Shown in pieces: positions 20,526 through 33,367 of a DNA stretch of 64,000 nt. The number at the start of each line of letters is the position of its first letter. Position 1 is the first letter of the stretch. The notes under the pieces were generated by a model. It was not told the origin of the DNA and searched no databases. It was given only the letters and a program-made list of their open reading frames with translations. This DNA is from Parietaria judaica (lineage: Eukaryota; Streptophyta; Magnoliopsida; Rosales; Urticaceae): contig OX940863.1 in NCBI GenBank assembly GCA_954871525.1, positions 2,332,001-2,396,000 of the forward strand, given 5' to 3'. The position numbers and the translations under genes are program-made.

Positions 20526-21896
20526 GTGTTTCTATATGCTTTGCTTATATAAATGTTGTTGGATTTTTTTATAAAGACCCCAAACTATACATTAAAGAAG
20601 AATGTAAATATATTGATACATATATATTCTAATAAAATAATAATGTTCTTCTCTTCCTCCAAACCCTTTCTATATATTCTACACTTGAGTCCTTAGTCCT
20701 CTTCTGATTCAGGAATATTCCTCATTATTGATCTTCACATGAATTATTTTTAGACGTCGAATAGCTATTGGTCATGTCATTATTAATTCGGATTCTAAAG
20801 AAAAAGAAAAGAAAAAAAAAACAATCACTTATTCACTTTCGACCTATAGCATGTTAATGGGGTTGATGAAATTGCATGTGTAAATTAAACCAACTTCGAA
20901 ATTGTCAGTTTTGGAATATTTGCTTTGCTTCATATAATCAAGATTCTTTCCTCACCCTTGAGTTCTCATTATTAAGGTTTCTTAAATATATATATATGTG
21001 TGAGTACCATATTACAATATATAAATCATTCAAATCGTTACTGAATTTCCACTATGCTCCAAAAATTAATATAGAAATAACATTTCATGAGCACATAATG
21101 TACGTTAATTGAAATTGGTTGGCTAATTACTTCATAATCACGATTATATATTACTTGGCAATCAAGATATATAATTTGGCAAGGAATTAGGAAGAACAAA
21201 TTTAAGATTGGAACTTAATGCCTACCGACTGGCAAGATCTACTTACCTCCTCTTCACAAGTAGCTATATGTGGGGCTAAGTGAGTTGAATTACAACAATT
21301 ATATCGAGCCTCGTTAAATTAATACTTAATAAATTATAACTTTGACAAACTATTTATATAAGTTATAGATTAAAATTAATAAATACAATAAAATTATTTA
21401 ATCTCACGTTATTAATTTATATAAGTTATGTCGTAATAAGTATAAATAGCCATTTATAATTTATAAAAAAAAAATCATCTAAATCATAACTACCCTTAAG
21501 TCTATAATGATTGAAACCCCTTAAATGTTTTCTAGTGCTAATTCTATTAATTTTCCTCAAAAGCTCTCCTTACTTTTTACTATATTTTTACTATATCCTT
21601 TTCATCATCAAAATCATGCCCTAGAAGGATTCATTTTGACATCCCTTTGCCTTTTTTCTTTTAATTATTTCTCTCGTGGGTTTTTCCAAAGTTTTAGCAA
21701 TAAAAGACTCTGTCTTTGGTAGGATCAAAACCACTGACATGTCTTCTCGCCATTGAAGCTGTATTGAGTAAATATATATATTCCTCACATAAACATGGAC
21801 CATGTCATAAGATATCACACACCATTGTTGATCATGGTTTATTGTTTCTTATGTAAACTACACTTGTTTGTTAAAATGATGACCACCTTGACTGAC
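20526..21896. other. Spacer, no gene seen
   Basis: AT-rich sequence upstream of the DUF7705-type gene. Short reading frames here lack coding character. Confidence 0.5.
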
Positions 21897-22640
21897 TTTT
21901 TTTTTTTTAACAAATAGCCGGAGAACACTCATTTATGTCTCCATCTCGATTTTATTCATAGAGCCATCACGTATGGGGAAGGAAAACCGTGGTTACATCG
22001 TTATATTTGGAGCTTACAAAAACCTAACATTAAAAGCATCCCAATAACAAGATAATCACAATAAACAAATGGTAAGAAACAATAACAAAACATCAACATT
22101 AGACGTACCTAATATACGCAATGTTCATTTTGTCTAATCTAAACAGCCTTTTATATTGCTAGGAAGCTCATTAGAATCCGTGAAAATCTTTTCCTTACAA
22201 TCTGCTCCCAAATGAGCCAACGCATCTGCCACTTGATTCCCTTCTCTATAAAGTGATGTATCGAGTAATTTGAACCCTGTAATAACATATTTAATTTTTC
22301 CCAAAAATTCCAAAGATATCAAACATTGCAATACCAGAATTAAGCCAGCCTACCACAATTCTCAAGTTGCATTCAATGTAAATACCATTATAACACATTT
22401 GCTTACATACGCCTAACCCTTCGATAACCGCCCTTAATTCAGCATCGTTATTCGAGCAAGTTCCAAAAGATTTTAAAAAGCCAAAAATGAACTTAACTTT
22501 GTCATCAAGAAGAATACCACCTATAAACTCATATATTATTATTTTTAATTGTGAAGAGGCCAAAAATAAAATTAAAAATATTTTGCCATAGTGAAAGAGA
22601 CATGACAATGAGAGGACCAAAATGTTACTTACTCTCATAG
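21897..22640 (-). pseudogene. LINE-derived RNase H-like relic
   Basis: Two minus-strand frames together resemble the plant non-LTR retrotransposon RNase H-like domain. 22638-22291 holds GGILLDDKVKFIFGF, NNDAELRAVIEGLGVC and IYIECNLRIVVGWL; 22331-22134 holds YREGNQVADALAHLGADC and a C-terminal LPSNIKGCLD. The frame changes near 22300, so the domain is broken. A T-run at about 21899-21912 would be the poly(A) tail of a minus-strand insertion. Possible target duplications are ATGACCACCTTG before the T-run and ATGACCAACTTG near 22695 (one mismatch). The reverse transcriptase part is absent, so it is 5'-truncated. Confidence 0.75.
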
Positions 22641-23105
22641 TTTGGTCCTGAAAAGCCCAACTCTATTCACTCACAATATTACCTAGCTATATCAATGACC
22701 AACTTGTACATGTCTTTTTGACTAAAGTGGAAAGTAAGCAAAATTAAAAATTAGAGAACCAAATAACAAACAAATAAAAAGCAAACAAAGTAACGGTGTT
22801 TCCCTTTAAAATAAATAATAAAGACGAAAAGAAACAAGTGTAGTACTTCTAAATTCTCAATATTTGCTTTCCAAAATCTTGATTTGTGACTATCTAGTTA
22901 ACGAAGACGAAGCAATTTTGGTCCCTTTTTTCTTTTTCTTCTTTATTTATTCCTTGTTTTTACAAATCTTTTTCATAGAAGGGTAAAGTGGTCACAGGTT
23001 CTTAAGGCGGGTTTTCCTTTGAAATAACATATGATATCATCATCGTATACATACAAAAGAAAGAAGAAGAAAAACAAGTCTTGTTTGCAAACACAAATAT
23101 ACACT
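22641..23105. other. Upstream region of the OVATE gene
   Basis: AT-rich spacer containing the promoter and leader of the OFP5-type gene. No specific element was identified with confidence. Confidence 0.4.
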
Positions 23106-24077
23106 ATGAAGTGGGGAAGGAAAAAGCCTCTTGCATCTTCTTTCTCCTCTTCTACATCCCATCAGACTTCGTCGTTGATCTCTCACGTCTTTCCAGTTTC
23201 GTGGCTTTCGAAGTTCAAGCACAAGAGCTACCATGACGCAGAGCGGAAGCCCGGAAAGCTTAACCCCCAAGGAAAGTGGCAGTCTTCGTCGGTGAACTCG
23301 CCAAAACGTGTTAGCGAACGGTTTGTTGGTAATAGGAAATTTTACGGCTTTGATGACGACGGTGACGCGTTTTGGAGGCTGTCGTTCGGACATGACAATG
23401 CTGAAGAAAAGCGCAAAAGGGTCGGCTTCAGATCTTCGCATGATTTTGACAGCGATGATCTGCTCAAATTCCCGGATTTGAGTTGCCCGAATTGCCGGAA
23501 AAAAGGAACTGTCAAGCGTTCACCGAGAAGTTGTGACATTGCAAGCGAGTCAAGATTGAAATCGAGACGGGAATTGAGTATTGCGGGGATAAGATCACCT
23601 GCAACAAGTCCGGAAATGAGAACAATCGAAGAACAAAGAGAAGATCTCAACTCGGAGCAGACGGGAACAGAGATATCAGACGACGAAAAGCGCTTTGGCC
23701 AAAGACGGTCTCTGTACATAAGCATGGAGAAGCGAAGGAAGAGGACGAAGCAGAGAAACAGTTTCAGCAAAGTAAGAGCCGAAAAATGCAAAGTCAAAGC
23801 TGTTCAAGACATGAAGAAGACGAGGAAGAAGAAGAAAAATGACGCTGAGACGGGTTTGGACAGCTTCGCAGTCGTAAAGTCCTCGTTCGACCCGCGTAAG
23901 GACTTCAAGGAATCAATCATGGAGATGATTTTGGTGATGAACATGAGGCAATCTGATGAGCTTGAAGCGCTCTTGGCTTGTTATCTGACGCTGAATTCTG
24001 ATGATCATCATGATCTCATTATCACCGTGTTCAAAGAGGTATGGTTTGAGTTGGATCAGAATCGGTTTAGCGACTAA
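23106..24077 (+). CDS. OFP5: OVATE family protein, OFP5 type
   Basis: A single-exon gene of 323 residues. The start MKWGRKKPLASSFSSS matches the conserved N-terminus of OFP5-type proteins, so the in-frame ATG 75 bases upstream was not used. The N-terminal block includes PVSWLSKFK. The middle is Arg/Lys/Ser-rich and low-complexity. RAEKCKVKAVQDMKKTRKKKK is a conserved basic segment. The OVATE domain is at about residues 264-316 (RKDFKESIMEMILVMN...LEALLACYLTLNSDDHHDLI). OFPs are plant-specific transcriptional repressors that bind TALE homeodomain proteins (KNOX/BELL) and TONNEAU-recruiting-motif proteins, affecting growth and organ shape. It is about 25 residues shorter than my recollection of the Arabidopsis protein. 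Confidence 0.93.
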   Translation: MKWGRKKPLASSFSSSTSHQTSSLISHVFPVSWLSKFKHKSYHDAERKPGKLNPQGKWQSSSVNSPKRVSERFVGNRKFYGFDDDGDAFWRLSFGHDNAEEKRKRVGFRSSHDFDSDDLLKFPDLSCPNCRKKGTVKRSPRSCDIASESRLKSRRELSIAGIRSPATSPEMRTIEEQREDLNSEQTGTEISDDEKRFGQRRSLYISMEKRRKRTKQRNSFSKVRAEKCKVKAVQDMKKTRKKKKNDAETGLDSFAVVKSSFDPRKDFKESIMEMILVMNMRQSDELEALLACYLTLNSDDHHDLIITVFKEVWFELDQNRFSD

Positions 24078-25391
24078 TTTCGTGTTTAATTAGCTCTTAA
24101 GCAACTTATGAAAGTTGCAAATTGTAAATGTATTTTGCTTCTTCTATAGATTTAAAATTGTTACCTTTGTGTTGAGCCATTTCAGTTGAGCGATTTTAAA
24201 GTCTTGCATTAGCATGCTAAGAACCGGGATTCCAGTTCCAATTTTATCTAAATACTGGAATTCCGGTTCTCTTTTTTTTTTTTTTAATATCTCTTAAATT
24301 AAAAATAATTTGATCTTCACCGTCAATTCTAAATCAGACAGTCCGGAGTAAATAATAGAAACCGGAATATAATAAAATGAAAACACAGAACCAGATTGCG
24401 ATTTCGGAATTCCATATTTACAACATTACTTGGAGATAACTTTTAAAGAACAAAAACAAAATCATTTGAGTAGCACTCAATCTCATTATGTCTATTATTT
24501 AATGATGTATATCATTGTCTCACAGAATGCGCAACATATTAATGGAGTCTGCAAAAAATAAAAATAAATAAATAAAATCTCACTTTTAAGCCTTTTCACT
24601 CACTTCCATTGATATAAAACTTTTCTTTTTGTATGGAACACAAGGGAAAAAAATAATGTGAAGTATTTTTGACATGTATCTCTACGCCTAGTAAACTTCA
24701 ATCTAAAGCAATACAATCTATGTATGTATAGATGTATAAATACACTCAAGGGACTAATAACTTTTTTTTTAGAAGAGCTCCCGTGTCAGATCGTGACAAG
24801 CCATTGCCGGTCCAGTTCTCGGATAATATTCGTTCGTGATTGAAGTGAAAAACTCAAGCATACCTGACAATTAACAGTGACAAAACAAAAAGATATGAAG
24901 GGAAATTCAGTGTCTGCTTAATTATATAAATCGATAATCAGCTTAGAGAAATTCTAACGACGGAAAGTTTCGAAGTCAGATAAGAAAAGTAAGAAAGATA
25001 AGTCTCGGCATCTTCGGAAATCACCAAATTTGTATTAATCGAAGTCTAAAAGAAAAACACAACTCACCAATTCAGCATGGAAACTCAGAAGCTCCTCAAG
25101 ATATAATGTGGCACTTCAATGAAGAAGACCGTAAGATATGATACAAACGTCCTCTTCGAACGCTCTGACAAAATTCGGAAATGGTCAGTTGAGAAAATCA
25201 CAAGCGCAAACCCGGCTACACTAATTTGCATTCGAAGGACATTTTCCAGCTATTATCCAAAAAATGTTGTATATATAGCACCCAAAGGCGATTGAGAGAA
25301 AACGGTCAATTTTCATTGAATATCTATAACATAATAACAATGATAATATTACCACCCAATTACCTGCGAATCAAAGCCGATAAATCAAGCA
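24078..25391. other. Spacer between convergent OVATE and HSF genes
   Basis: 3' flanks of both genes. No gene or defined repeat seen. Confidence 0.5.
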
Positions 25392-27052
25392 TCATCGGGT
25401 TTTCTCTGCCGGCGTAAGATGTCCCATGTGTTCCGTAAGGTTATTTACATTCCTCGCGCTCCACCAAAACTTTCCACGATCACCAAGATTGCTTTCGCTT
25501 CTTCTTTCAGAATCCTTTCTCTCTGACTGAACTTCCTGCGCTTCCGACGAACCGGGATTCTCCGTCAAGAACTGTTCCCAAAAGACGTCATTGACGCCGG
25601 TAGGGACAGTAGCAGTGGATCCGATGGGTCCAGTTGCTTCTTCCTTTGAGGTGGCTGCCTCTGTAGCAACTGATGCAGGTTCGGAGTTCACGTCAATTCC
25701 AGGGGATTTAATTCGGATCTCTATATCAAGCTCGACGCTTGAGGAAATGTCAACGCTTTTTTGAGAAAATCCATGGGCGATTTCCTCCCAAAACGACAGG
25801 GATGAATCCAACTGATCAACCTGGTCTATAGTAACACTGGATTGGGATTCGGAAGAGAGGTTCTCATCTTTATTTTCACCCGATAATGATTCAGAACTCC
25901 CGATTGGACTATCTTCAATCCGAGCTCTGTCGAATAAGTTACCGATTTTCGGCACTCTTCTCTTTCTAATGTGTGATTCCAACTCTGGAACGACGTTCAC
26001 TGAAAGCCCGTGTTTCACTAAAGCCTGAGTCAGTAACGAAATGATGTTCTGATGCCTTTGTTCTGTGTTTTGAAAGCGATCTTTTAGATTACTTTTCAGT
26101 ACGTGCAAGGCCTGTCGCTCATTCTCGTACCTCTGTAGCTCCAAATCAAGCTGCTGCCTGTTGCGTTGAAGCTTCTCGATCTCGTCTTTCAAACTTTGTT
26201 TTTCCGATTCGGTCAGTTGAGAATTTCCCTGCCCTTGAAGACTCTGCGCAGAATGACTGTGAACAGGCTTCCTTCGGTGGATATTCTTCAGAAGGTGTAA
26301 CTGACCTCTAATGAAATCCTCGTTTGCGAATTCCCATTGCTCCGGATCAACTTTTCTGAAACCCTATTAGAAGAAAATATAAGAAAGGCGGATTAAAATA
26401 GATGAAAAAAAAAAGTTCCAAGTAAAGGCTGATCCTTGATTTATTGGAATCAGCTTTCCACAAATGCAACAATGGAATTAGTCACCGAATCACCGAAAAA
26501 CTGAATAAGCGCGCAAAAAAGAAAAGTTCAATCCATAATCGATCGAAAGTCAACATATAAACAACCGATATTGAACAACTCCCGTTCCCGGAATAACTGA
26601 TATTTGAACCTAATAAGCAAAACCAAAACGAGAAAAAAGAAATCACTCGCGACAGTAACAGCTAATCTTAATGCCAAAACAAACAAACATTATAGCAGAA
26701 TATCAAATTATGGCCTAAACAGACATGAAAATCTTCAAGCCAATGGGCAATGCTCCACCACAAGCTCACAAACCCATGAATTCATTGCAGAACAAAGACT
26801 ATCAGTCAACACAATAAAGCAATGGTATTGGCTTACATAAGTATTGAGCTGCCTGATGAAGCTCGAGAAGTTGCTGTGCTTGAAGAACTTGGGAAGCAAA
26901 ACCCTAGCGAACTCGGGCGGATTCCACACGACGAAGCTCTTCCCCGAAGAGCTCCACGAAACGATCGAATCCGTCGAAGCGTCCTCCACCATCTCGTGAG
27001 TCTTGGACAGAAATGGAGGCAGAGAGCTCGAGCTTCCAGGAGCTTCATCCAT
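25392..27052 (-). CDS. HSFA4: Class A heat-shock transcription factor, HSFA4 type
   Basis: Exons (minus strand): 27052-26837 and 26363-25392, joined in phase 0 after LNTY, the usual plant HSF intron position; product 395 residues. The start [15 protein letters not shown] was chosen as the first ATG and fits HSFA4 proteins. Residues 11-104 are the DNA-binding domain ([29 protein letters not shown]). About 122-187 is the heptad oligomerisation region. RKRRVPK is a probable nuclear signal. Two AHA activation motifs are visible ([12 protein letters not shown] and [14 protein letters not shown]), and the C-terminus [16 protein letters not shown] is typical of A4. HSFA4 binds heat-shock elements and is linked to oxidative stress and programmed cell death responses. 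The model is complete. Confidence 0.95.
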
Positions 27053-28270
27053 ATCTATATACAATTATATATATCTCTTCAACAATCCCAAATCCTAAAC
27101 GAATAACTTCACCATGGGAGGAATCAGACTCAGTCCGAAAACCCTAAATCGAAATCCTCGTTCAATCACTTTAACAAACCGAAAACGAAGAACTCTCCCC
27201 AAAATTGAAGACTTTACAGCTCGAGATCGAAAGTCAAACACCCTGACAGTTAACGAACCACGCAGAAACCCAAAAATACAGCGATTAAAGGGTGAATTTC
27301 AGAGCAAAATCGCTGGCAAATCCCGAAATGAACTAAACCGAAATCCATGGTCAACGAACAGCCAAATCCGTGCTCGAATTGCTCACACAACTGCTTCGAA
27401 ACTGAATTTATCCATAATAAGACAACGATTTCAAGAAAAGAAGAAGATTGAAGCTACGAAACGAGGCTTCTTCAAGGCTTTAGGAGCTTGAAGGATTTGG
27501 CTCTGCAATGATTCATGGCTAAGACAGAGAGCGAACGAGGGAGTTGCCGAGAGGAATCGAAACGAATCGCTTTGGTGGAGTTTGCTTCAGAGGATCTCTC
27601 GGGATCGCCATTCTCGAACCGCGTAGACACACGAGTCGAGTTTCCAACAACATTTTTATTTTCTTAAATAAATAAATATTTCTATAAAAAAAAAAAAAAA
27701 AAAAAAAAAAGTTTAAGCAAACTATTTCCAACATGAGTTATTGTGTTAATTTATTTATTTTTCAAATTAATTTTTCTTTGATTCTTAATACATAGCCAGT
27801 AATGTATTTTTCTTTAAAAAAAAAAGGACATTGTTGTCAAAATTAGAGGACAAAATTTACCAATATTACTATTTGTTCATTACTTATCAATTTAGATATT
27901 GAAACAAAAAATAATAATATAGATTTCGTTGCTTCTCTTTCTCCGATATTTGTGGACAAGTAAATGTAATTATAGAATAAAATAATAAAGTATTAGAATA
28001 TAAATATATAATTTAAATATGTCATTTAGCAATTCATAACTGTTGTCAGAAATAAAAGTTGTGGCGTTATCCGGAGGTCAACGAATAGGCACTCCTTCCA
28101 TAATATGAAGAAAATTCAAGCTTTATTGGCTTGGCGGATCCCACCGTACACGTGGCTTTGACTATAATCAATGTATTTTTTAAGCGATTTATTGTTATAT
28201 TATTTATTATTTTTGACGGTCTTATCCTCTTCATGATGCTATAATTCTATTTTGGTGAGTTGTCTCTATT
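27053..28270. other. Upstream region of the HSF gene and AT-rich spacer
   Basis: 27053-27640 is less AT-rich and probably contains the HSF leader and promoter. An A-run of about 26 bases lies at 27685-27710. The basic reading frame at 27114-27491 has no domain and was not accepted as a gene. Confidence 0.4.
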
Positions 28271-28278
28271 GTTGCATC

Positions 28279-29042
28279 TAGGGGTGCAAATAAAACCCGA
28301 AAATGCGGGTTTTAAACCGCATCCGGACCGGAACCGTATTTTAAATAAACCGGAACCGTATTAATCCGGGTTAAACCGGAACCGGTTTATTAAAAAAACC
28401 GCATCCGGATTAAACCGGTTCCGGGTACCGGATTTAGATAATAAAAAACCCGGAACCCGCATATTAGCTTACTAAAACCCGGTTATTAAATATATACATA
28501 AAAATATTTAGAATTTTCATACAAAAAAAAATACATATTGAATTTCTATCAAGAGAAATATTCATTTATTTGTTTCTCATCCAACTCCAAACTAATGTTG
28601 TAGGTTAATCATTTGTTTCTTCTAGTCCAAATTGATATAATTTTTTTCTCTCACAATACTAATAGTATAAAACATTACATGTATTTATTATGTTAATTAC
28701 TTATCAGTTTTTGTAAGTATATGCGTTATGTTTATGATATAGTTTGATTTTTTAATTTTGGCTATAATTACTTCAAGTTTTTTTTTTAAAATATAAAATT
28801 TAGGTTCAAATCCGTATTATAACCCGGAACCGGATTTTAAAACCGAAAATAAATAAAAATCCGGATCCGGGTTTAAAAACAGGTTTTTTTTTTTTTAAAC
28901 CAGAGTTTTAACCCGGATCCGGATTTCCGGGTTTATATGTAAAAATATCCGGATCCGGGTTTCAATTTCAAAAAACCCGGATTTCGGGTCCGGGTAGCGG
29001 GTATGGCAAAAAATCCGGGTACCCGGTCCGCTTGCACCCCTA
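28279..29042. mobile_element. hAT-type MITE rich in CCGGAT/ATCCGG
   Basis: A 764-bp element with perfect inverted termini TAGGGGTGCAA and TTGCACCCCTA. A perfect 8-bp target duplication GTTGCATC lies at 28271-28278 and 29043-29050. Subterminal AACCGGAACCGG/ATCCGGGTT words are inversely oriented. The interior is AT-rich with no coding frame. Confidence 0.93.
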
Positions 29043-29050
29043 GTTGCATC

Positions 29051-30778
29051 CCTTTGCTTTTTTTCTTTCTTTTTTTGTAAATTTTTCTGTCGTTTTAAAA
29101 ATAGTTATGGCCTCGGATTGGGCTTAAAGCTATTTTGAATGAGCTTTACCTCTGAATCACCACTTAGGAATTGCAAACAAATTTTGGTGCTACCAAATTA
29201 AAATGTATATCTGAATCTTTTATTTAAAATCATGAACATGACATTACCTTAAAACTATACATTTCGATCTGAACAGAAAATAGGACACTTGAATTATAGT
29301 AGGAGACTATTACATTAATTTATTGTAGGTAGATTGGGTTAGTTAAGCTTCTATGACCATAAATTTGCAACATTTATGAACCGATAAGAAAATAGGACAC
29401 TTGATAGAGCCATGACTATAAATTTGCAACATTGATTGCAAAACCCTAATAAATGGTATGTTTGTGAACTTCAATTTATTTCATTTTATATTATGAATAC
29501 TTTTGTTTTATTCCATACATCAAGCACAACTAGAAAATAAAATAAGAAAATGACCAATGATTCTTAGAGAGAGGTCCGACGGAAAATTGAATACAGATTT
29601 TCGATGTACGTCCTCTCCTTTAGCATTCCATTCGAATACAAAAAGAGAGAAAATGCGTTCTATAATTAATAACTAAAAACGACCATATATCTTTTGCAAC
29701 AACGGGAATAAAAGGTAAAAGTAAGATTACGAAGATTTTGGTGTACGATAGCCAAGCCCTATCTCACGGTCAAAATCCGTCAAAAAATTCAGCGGTAAAC
29801 GACATGTTATGTATCTTTACGTATCAATGATTTGGATTTTAAATACATGTTTAACTTTATCAAAACCCTAAACAGTGAAAAAGAGTAAGGTGTAGCCAAA
29901 TAAGATTATAATAATAGGAGGAGCACATCATGTTTGGTGTTCCATGCCCAAACAAATATAGTGTGTTTTGGAGGCTTGTGTGTTGTCAAGTGGTTAAGTT
30001 GCAACGGCAATGGGAGATACACGTGAGAACGACAAAGGAGTGTTTGTGTTGAAAACGACACAACTCCTCTCCACTTAAAAAGATCGATATGGTCAAACCT
30101 TGGTCAACACTGCCTCATGGGTGGCTGGCAGATCAGGCCATCATGTGTCCCCAACCTTATTGTTTATTCATATTATAAAGTACATGATTGGTATGTATGT
30201 GCATAAGTGTATCTCTAATTTGTATCAAGGATTATTGGACCCACCAAATAAAATTGATTTTTTGTCATAATTATCCTCCTCACAATTGTGTTCATTCAAG
30301 TCTGAAAACTCCTTTAATTTGTTGGATTAAAGAACAAGAAGAACGTATAAATCTTGTGATTACTCATTAATGCTTGATATTATGGGCGGAAATTGCCGGG
30401 AATGGAGATTTTTTGCTTTTTCACGGCCCTGTCTCAATTATCTAAGCTTTTCCAGATTGAGATCGGTCATGGTCAAAATTTTCAAAATATCTTATTATTT
30501 AATTAAAAGTTAGGCCGGGTCAAAATTGAAATGAAAACTAAATTGGCCCGTGGTTTATAAAAATAAATTTTAAATCAAATATTTACAAGCGAGATTCATT
30601 TTTACACTGATTTTCAAAAGTGTTACAAAATAGAAATAAGATAAATATATTCAATATTTAAGTCATAAATCTTAAAATAAAACCATGAAAGTTATACATT
30701 AAATTAAATCAATTAAAAAAATACCGAAGAGGGGTATATCATAATTTTGAGACTCGAACCCGCCAAAATCGACTTACG
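29051..30778. other. Spacer, no gene seen
   Basis: AT-rich with no recognised coding region. A GGGCGGAAATTGCCGGGAATGG stretch near 30386 resembles hAT MITE ends but no partner end or duplication was found. Confidence 0.4.
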
Positions 30779-31590
30779 AGTAGGGGTGTGCATGGGTTGG
30801 ATTGGGTCGACGCGAGGTAAAACATGAACCCGACCCTATCTTATTGGGTTTTGAAAAAGCAACCCAATCCGACCCAAATTTTTTGAAGGCTCAATCCAAC
30901 CCAATCTGAAAAACTATGGGTTGGGTCATTGGCCTGAACTAAAATTAAAAAATATATATAAAAATATTTTACCAAATAACACTTAAATTTAAACCGTCAA
31001 TCAATAAACATAAATTTCATATTACTGTTTTTAAACACCCAATTAAAAAATTAAACGTTATTATAGTCTTAAACATTAAATAACACAAGTACGGAACATA
31101 GTCGTAAACTAAACTAGAAACGTGGTCGTAATCATAAACTAGAAACATAGTCATAGACATTAAATAATGACCAAATATAAAAATGAGACTCTAATATATA
31201 TATTTTTATTTGTTGTGTGCTTTTACTTACTTAAACTACAAAAAATATATTTGAAAAAATTAATTAATTATTTGAAGAAAAAAAAAAACTTGATTGGGTC
31301 AATTGGGCCGGCCCAACCCAATGCATCTAGCCCAACCCCAACCCGACTATTTATGCGGGTTGAACCCAACCCAACCCGATAACTATTGAGTTAATTGGAT
31401 TGGGTTAGATTTGGGTTGAGTTCAATTGGGTTGGGTTGGGTTTTTTTTTTTTTTTTTTTTGCACGCCAGTTACGAACCCAACCCAACCCGATAACTATTG
31501 AGTTAATTGGGTTGGGTTAGATTAGGGTTGAGTTCAATTGGGTTGGGTTAAATTGTTGGGTTGAATTTTTTTTTTTTTTGCATACCAGTT
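30779..31590. mobile_element. hAT-type MITE with tandemly duplicated right end
   Basis: The left end is TAGGGGTGTGCATGGGTTGG. A right end TTTGCACGCC lies at about 31467, flanked by ACTTACGA (left) and AGTTACGA (right), an 8-bp duplication with one mismatch. The last 115 bp (about 31361-31475: AACCCAACCCAACCCGATAA ... T-run ... GCACGCCAGTT) are repeated directly at 31476-31590 with a variant end GCATACCAGTT. No coding capacity. Confidence 0.7.
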
Positions 31591-32170
31591 GAGACTTTCA
31601 CGTCGACTTCTAACTTTATAAATGTTTAATCATATTTTGTAGAAGCAATTAAGCACAAAAATCATATTCACCCATTAGCATTTAGCAATACGTCGCTGCT
31701 CTTGCTAACGTTACGATCTGAATCACAAGAATTTGATCCAAGTATATGAGCTTAATATTAATAAGTTTATAATCAAGTGTGACTTCTATGAGCAAGAAAA
31801 ATCCCATAAAGGCCTTAATATTAAATATTAAACTAATAATAAAAAGGAATGAACCAACCCTCCTAATCAGAAACGAGTTGTAAGTAGGTTCACGCCACCG
31901 CAATCGGTGCCGTGCCACGTACGCACGATAAGAAAAGTTGCTCGAGAGTGGGCCAGCGTGTGTGGGCCCACATAGGTGTGTGGACTCCAATCGAGCTCTT
32001 AAAGTATGAGCTGGTTGCGCGATCGAGTCCGCGGCGCACGTGCACCTCTTTCATTACTTGCAAATATTGGTCGACAAGGCTGTGGGACCCACGTGCCGTT
32101 CAAGATAAGGATGATTAAGTGCTTTATTTCGTGGAAGAAAAAAAAAATCCAAGTTAATTTACGTATATGT
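31591..32170. other. Spacer, no gene seen
   Basis: Moderately GC-rich around 31890-32100, but no reading frame has a recognisable domain. Confidence 0.4.
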
Positions 32171-32690
32171 GAAAACTAGGGTTGTAACTAAAACCTGGAA
32201 CCCGGTTTTCAATTCGCATCTGCATTCGTATTCGATTTTAAAATCCGAATCCGAATACGGATATCCGGATCCAGATTTAAAACCGGATACGGATACGAAT
32301 TTTGTTATTTAAAAATTTGGATATCCGTATCCGGAATATTTTAGTTCTTTAATTCTTTATAATTCATTTTATAGGGTTACTCACTCTCCTTTCTTCGACA
32401 ATCGACATTTCATTTTCATTTTCTACGGTTACTCTTATTCAGCCGCCTCCAAGCCCTCATCCGTCAGTTACTCTTACTCTTATTCATTTTCTAGGGTTAC
32501 TCTTCTTTCTAGGGTTTCATTTTCATTTGTTAAAAATTCCGGATATCCAGATAATATCCGAATCCAGATTTCAAAACCGGATACGGATAATTAAACATGG
32601 TTTTGAAAAGAGGTATCCGGATTTCCGGATACGGATACGGGTAGTAATTTTTGGATACCCGGAAAACCGGATCCGGATACGGGTAGTTCA
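32171..32690. repeat. Partial MITE rich in GGATACGGATA
   Basis: Begins CTAGGGTTGTAACT and contains many ATCCGGATAC / GTATCCGGAT words in both orientations, like the 28279-29042 MITE but unrelated in detail. The expected right terminus is not clear; the next foldback element begins immediately after. Confidence 0.45.
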
Positions 32691-32695
32691 AAAAA

Positions 32696-33033
32696 CGGCG
32701 TAAGTATTTAAAGTTTTTTATGGCAAAAAATGTCAAACTCTTTTATTTCGTGTCTTCCGTCATGATTTTGTCCATAACCGCACCACTTGTCACGTTTTTA
32801 AGCCCATTAAATTTAAATATATTATTGTTTATCATTGTTAAATCAGTTTAATATTTTTAATTAAAAATAGTACATTTAATGGGTTTAAAAACGTGACACG
32901 TGGCGCGGTTCAGAATGAAAACATGAGAGAAGAGATAAAATAAGAGTTTGGTAATTTTTGCCACCTAAAAAAAGAACGGGAACTTAATATTCACTTTTTA
33001 AAGACTTAGGGTACTTATGCCATTATTTTCCCT
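32696..33033. mobile_element. Foldback element, family B, copy 1
   Basis: Shares with 39578-39915 the words TGTCAAACTCTTTT, TTAATGGGTTTAAAAACGTG, TTTTTGCCACC and TAAAAAAAGAA in the same order. The arms are inverse to each other (AACGTGACACGTGG against CACTTGTCACGTTT). It is a non-coding long-TIR MITE; limits are approximate. Confidence 0.65.
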
Positions 33034-33367
33034 ACTTTTTTGTAGATTTCATAAATCGATATTGATTGTGCCGATTCGATTTTATGCGTATATAGCAAAA
33101 TTAATAAATATATATATACTAATAAAGTATTTGTAAAAAATAAAAATAAAAATCATGTGACTCAAAAATAAAATATAATATTATGGATTTTTTTTTTCTC
33201 ATCGAAATGGAATTTTAGAGGAGGTTTGAGTGATTATTTAAGAGATGGTGTAAAAATATTGAAAAAATATGAGATTTTATAATCAAATATTGAAGATCAA
33301 ATATCATTTTAACAAATCGATCCTTGTGACAAAAGAAAGTAACCACAAATCGTATGCAGTAATGTCA
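33034..33367. other. AT-rich spacer
   Basis: No gene or repeat seen. Confidence 0.4.

Noticed and set aside
27114..27491. 125-residue basic protein
   Set aside because: Lies in the leader/promoter of the divergent HSF gene, composition is non-coding, no domain recognised.
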